Shown in pieces: positions 5,714 to 5,720 of a stretch of 5,720 nt of DNA. How positions within the stretch are numbered: position 1 is the stretch's first letter; each line of letters starts with the position of its first letter. The position numbers and the translations under genes are program-made. The stretch covers positions 1 to 5,720 of the forward strand of contig CAJBPJ010000108.1 in the NCBI GenBank assembly GCA_903957465.1, in the 5' to 3' direction. The notes beneath the pieces were generated by a model. That model was not told the origin of the DNA, did no database searches, and saw only the letters and a program-made list of their open reading frames with translations. This DNA comes from an uncultured Opitutia bacterium (GTDB taxonomy: Bacteria; Verrucomicrobiota; Verrucomicrobiia; Opitutales; UBA953).

Positions 5714-5720
5714 GCACCAG

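Noticed and set aside
5580..5717. A 46-residue N-terminal extension of CysRS starting at GTG 5717
   Set aside because: The extra residues are a translation of the heptamer array (Pro/Leu repeats) and have no counterpart in the family; ATG 5579 gives the expected N-terminus.
5684..5720. A cysS promoter near the right edge
   Set aside because: I could not find a convincing -35/-10 pair; an AAGATAAG-like string on the minus strand lacks a -35 partner inside the window.

Overview
The window is a compact block of housekeeping genes, all read from the minus strand. In transcription order they are cysS (cysteinyl-tRNA synthetase), dnaG (primase), rpoD (primary sigma factor) and the start of a small lipoprotein gene that runs off the left edge. 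Coding density is very high and no stretch over 300 bases lacks a gene. I see no convincing plus-strand gene, tRNA, rRNA, CRISPR array or insertion sequence.

Organism: a bacterium of moderate GC. The RpoD core is nearly identical to group 1 sigma-70 in regions 2 and 4, but it carries a long Lys/Ala/Pro-rich N-terminal tail. The DnaG zinc-finger region keeps its fold-like spacing but has lost three of four metal ligands. Both real intergenic gaps carry heptanucleotide tracts of the CTTNCCN type. From memory this combination suggests Verrucomicrobiota, probably the Opitutales side. That is an inference with moderate confidence and was not tested by any search.

Layout from right to left (5' to 3' on the minus strand): 5580-5720 is the region upstream of cysS. 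It holds an 11-unit heptamer array, an inverted repeat at the array's outer end, and a small hairpin just before the cysS start. 4149-5579 is cysS; a 12-bp hairpin spans its stop codon. 4063-4148 is the cysS-dnaG gap, with a second hairpin followed by a T-rich tract (candidate terminator) and a shorter heptamer tract leading to the GTG start of dnaG. 2206-4062 is dnaG, and 21 bases later rpoD occupies 199-2184. The rpoD stop overlaps the lipoprotein start as ATGA (199-202).

Togetherness: dnaG-rpoD is the conserved core of the macromolecular synthesis operon (rpsU-dnaG-rpoD in Escherichia coli), which links replication priming and transcription initiation. Here the gene before dnaG is cysS rather than rpsU, and a lipoprotein gene appears to be translationally coupled behind rpoD. 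The most notable points are the degenerate DnaG zinc finger, the RpoD terminal tails, and the heptamer and hairpin structure of the two gaps. I found no clear evidence of a wholly new system.
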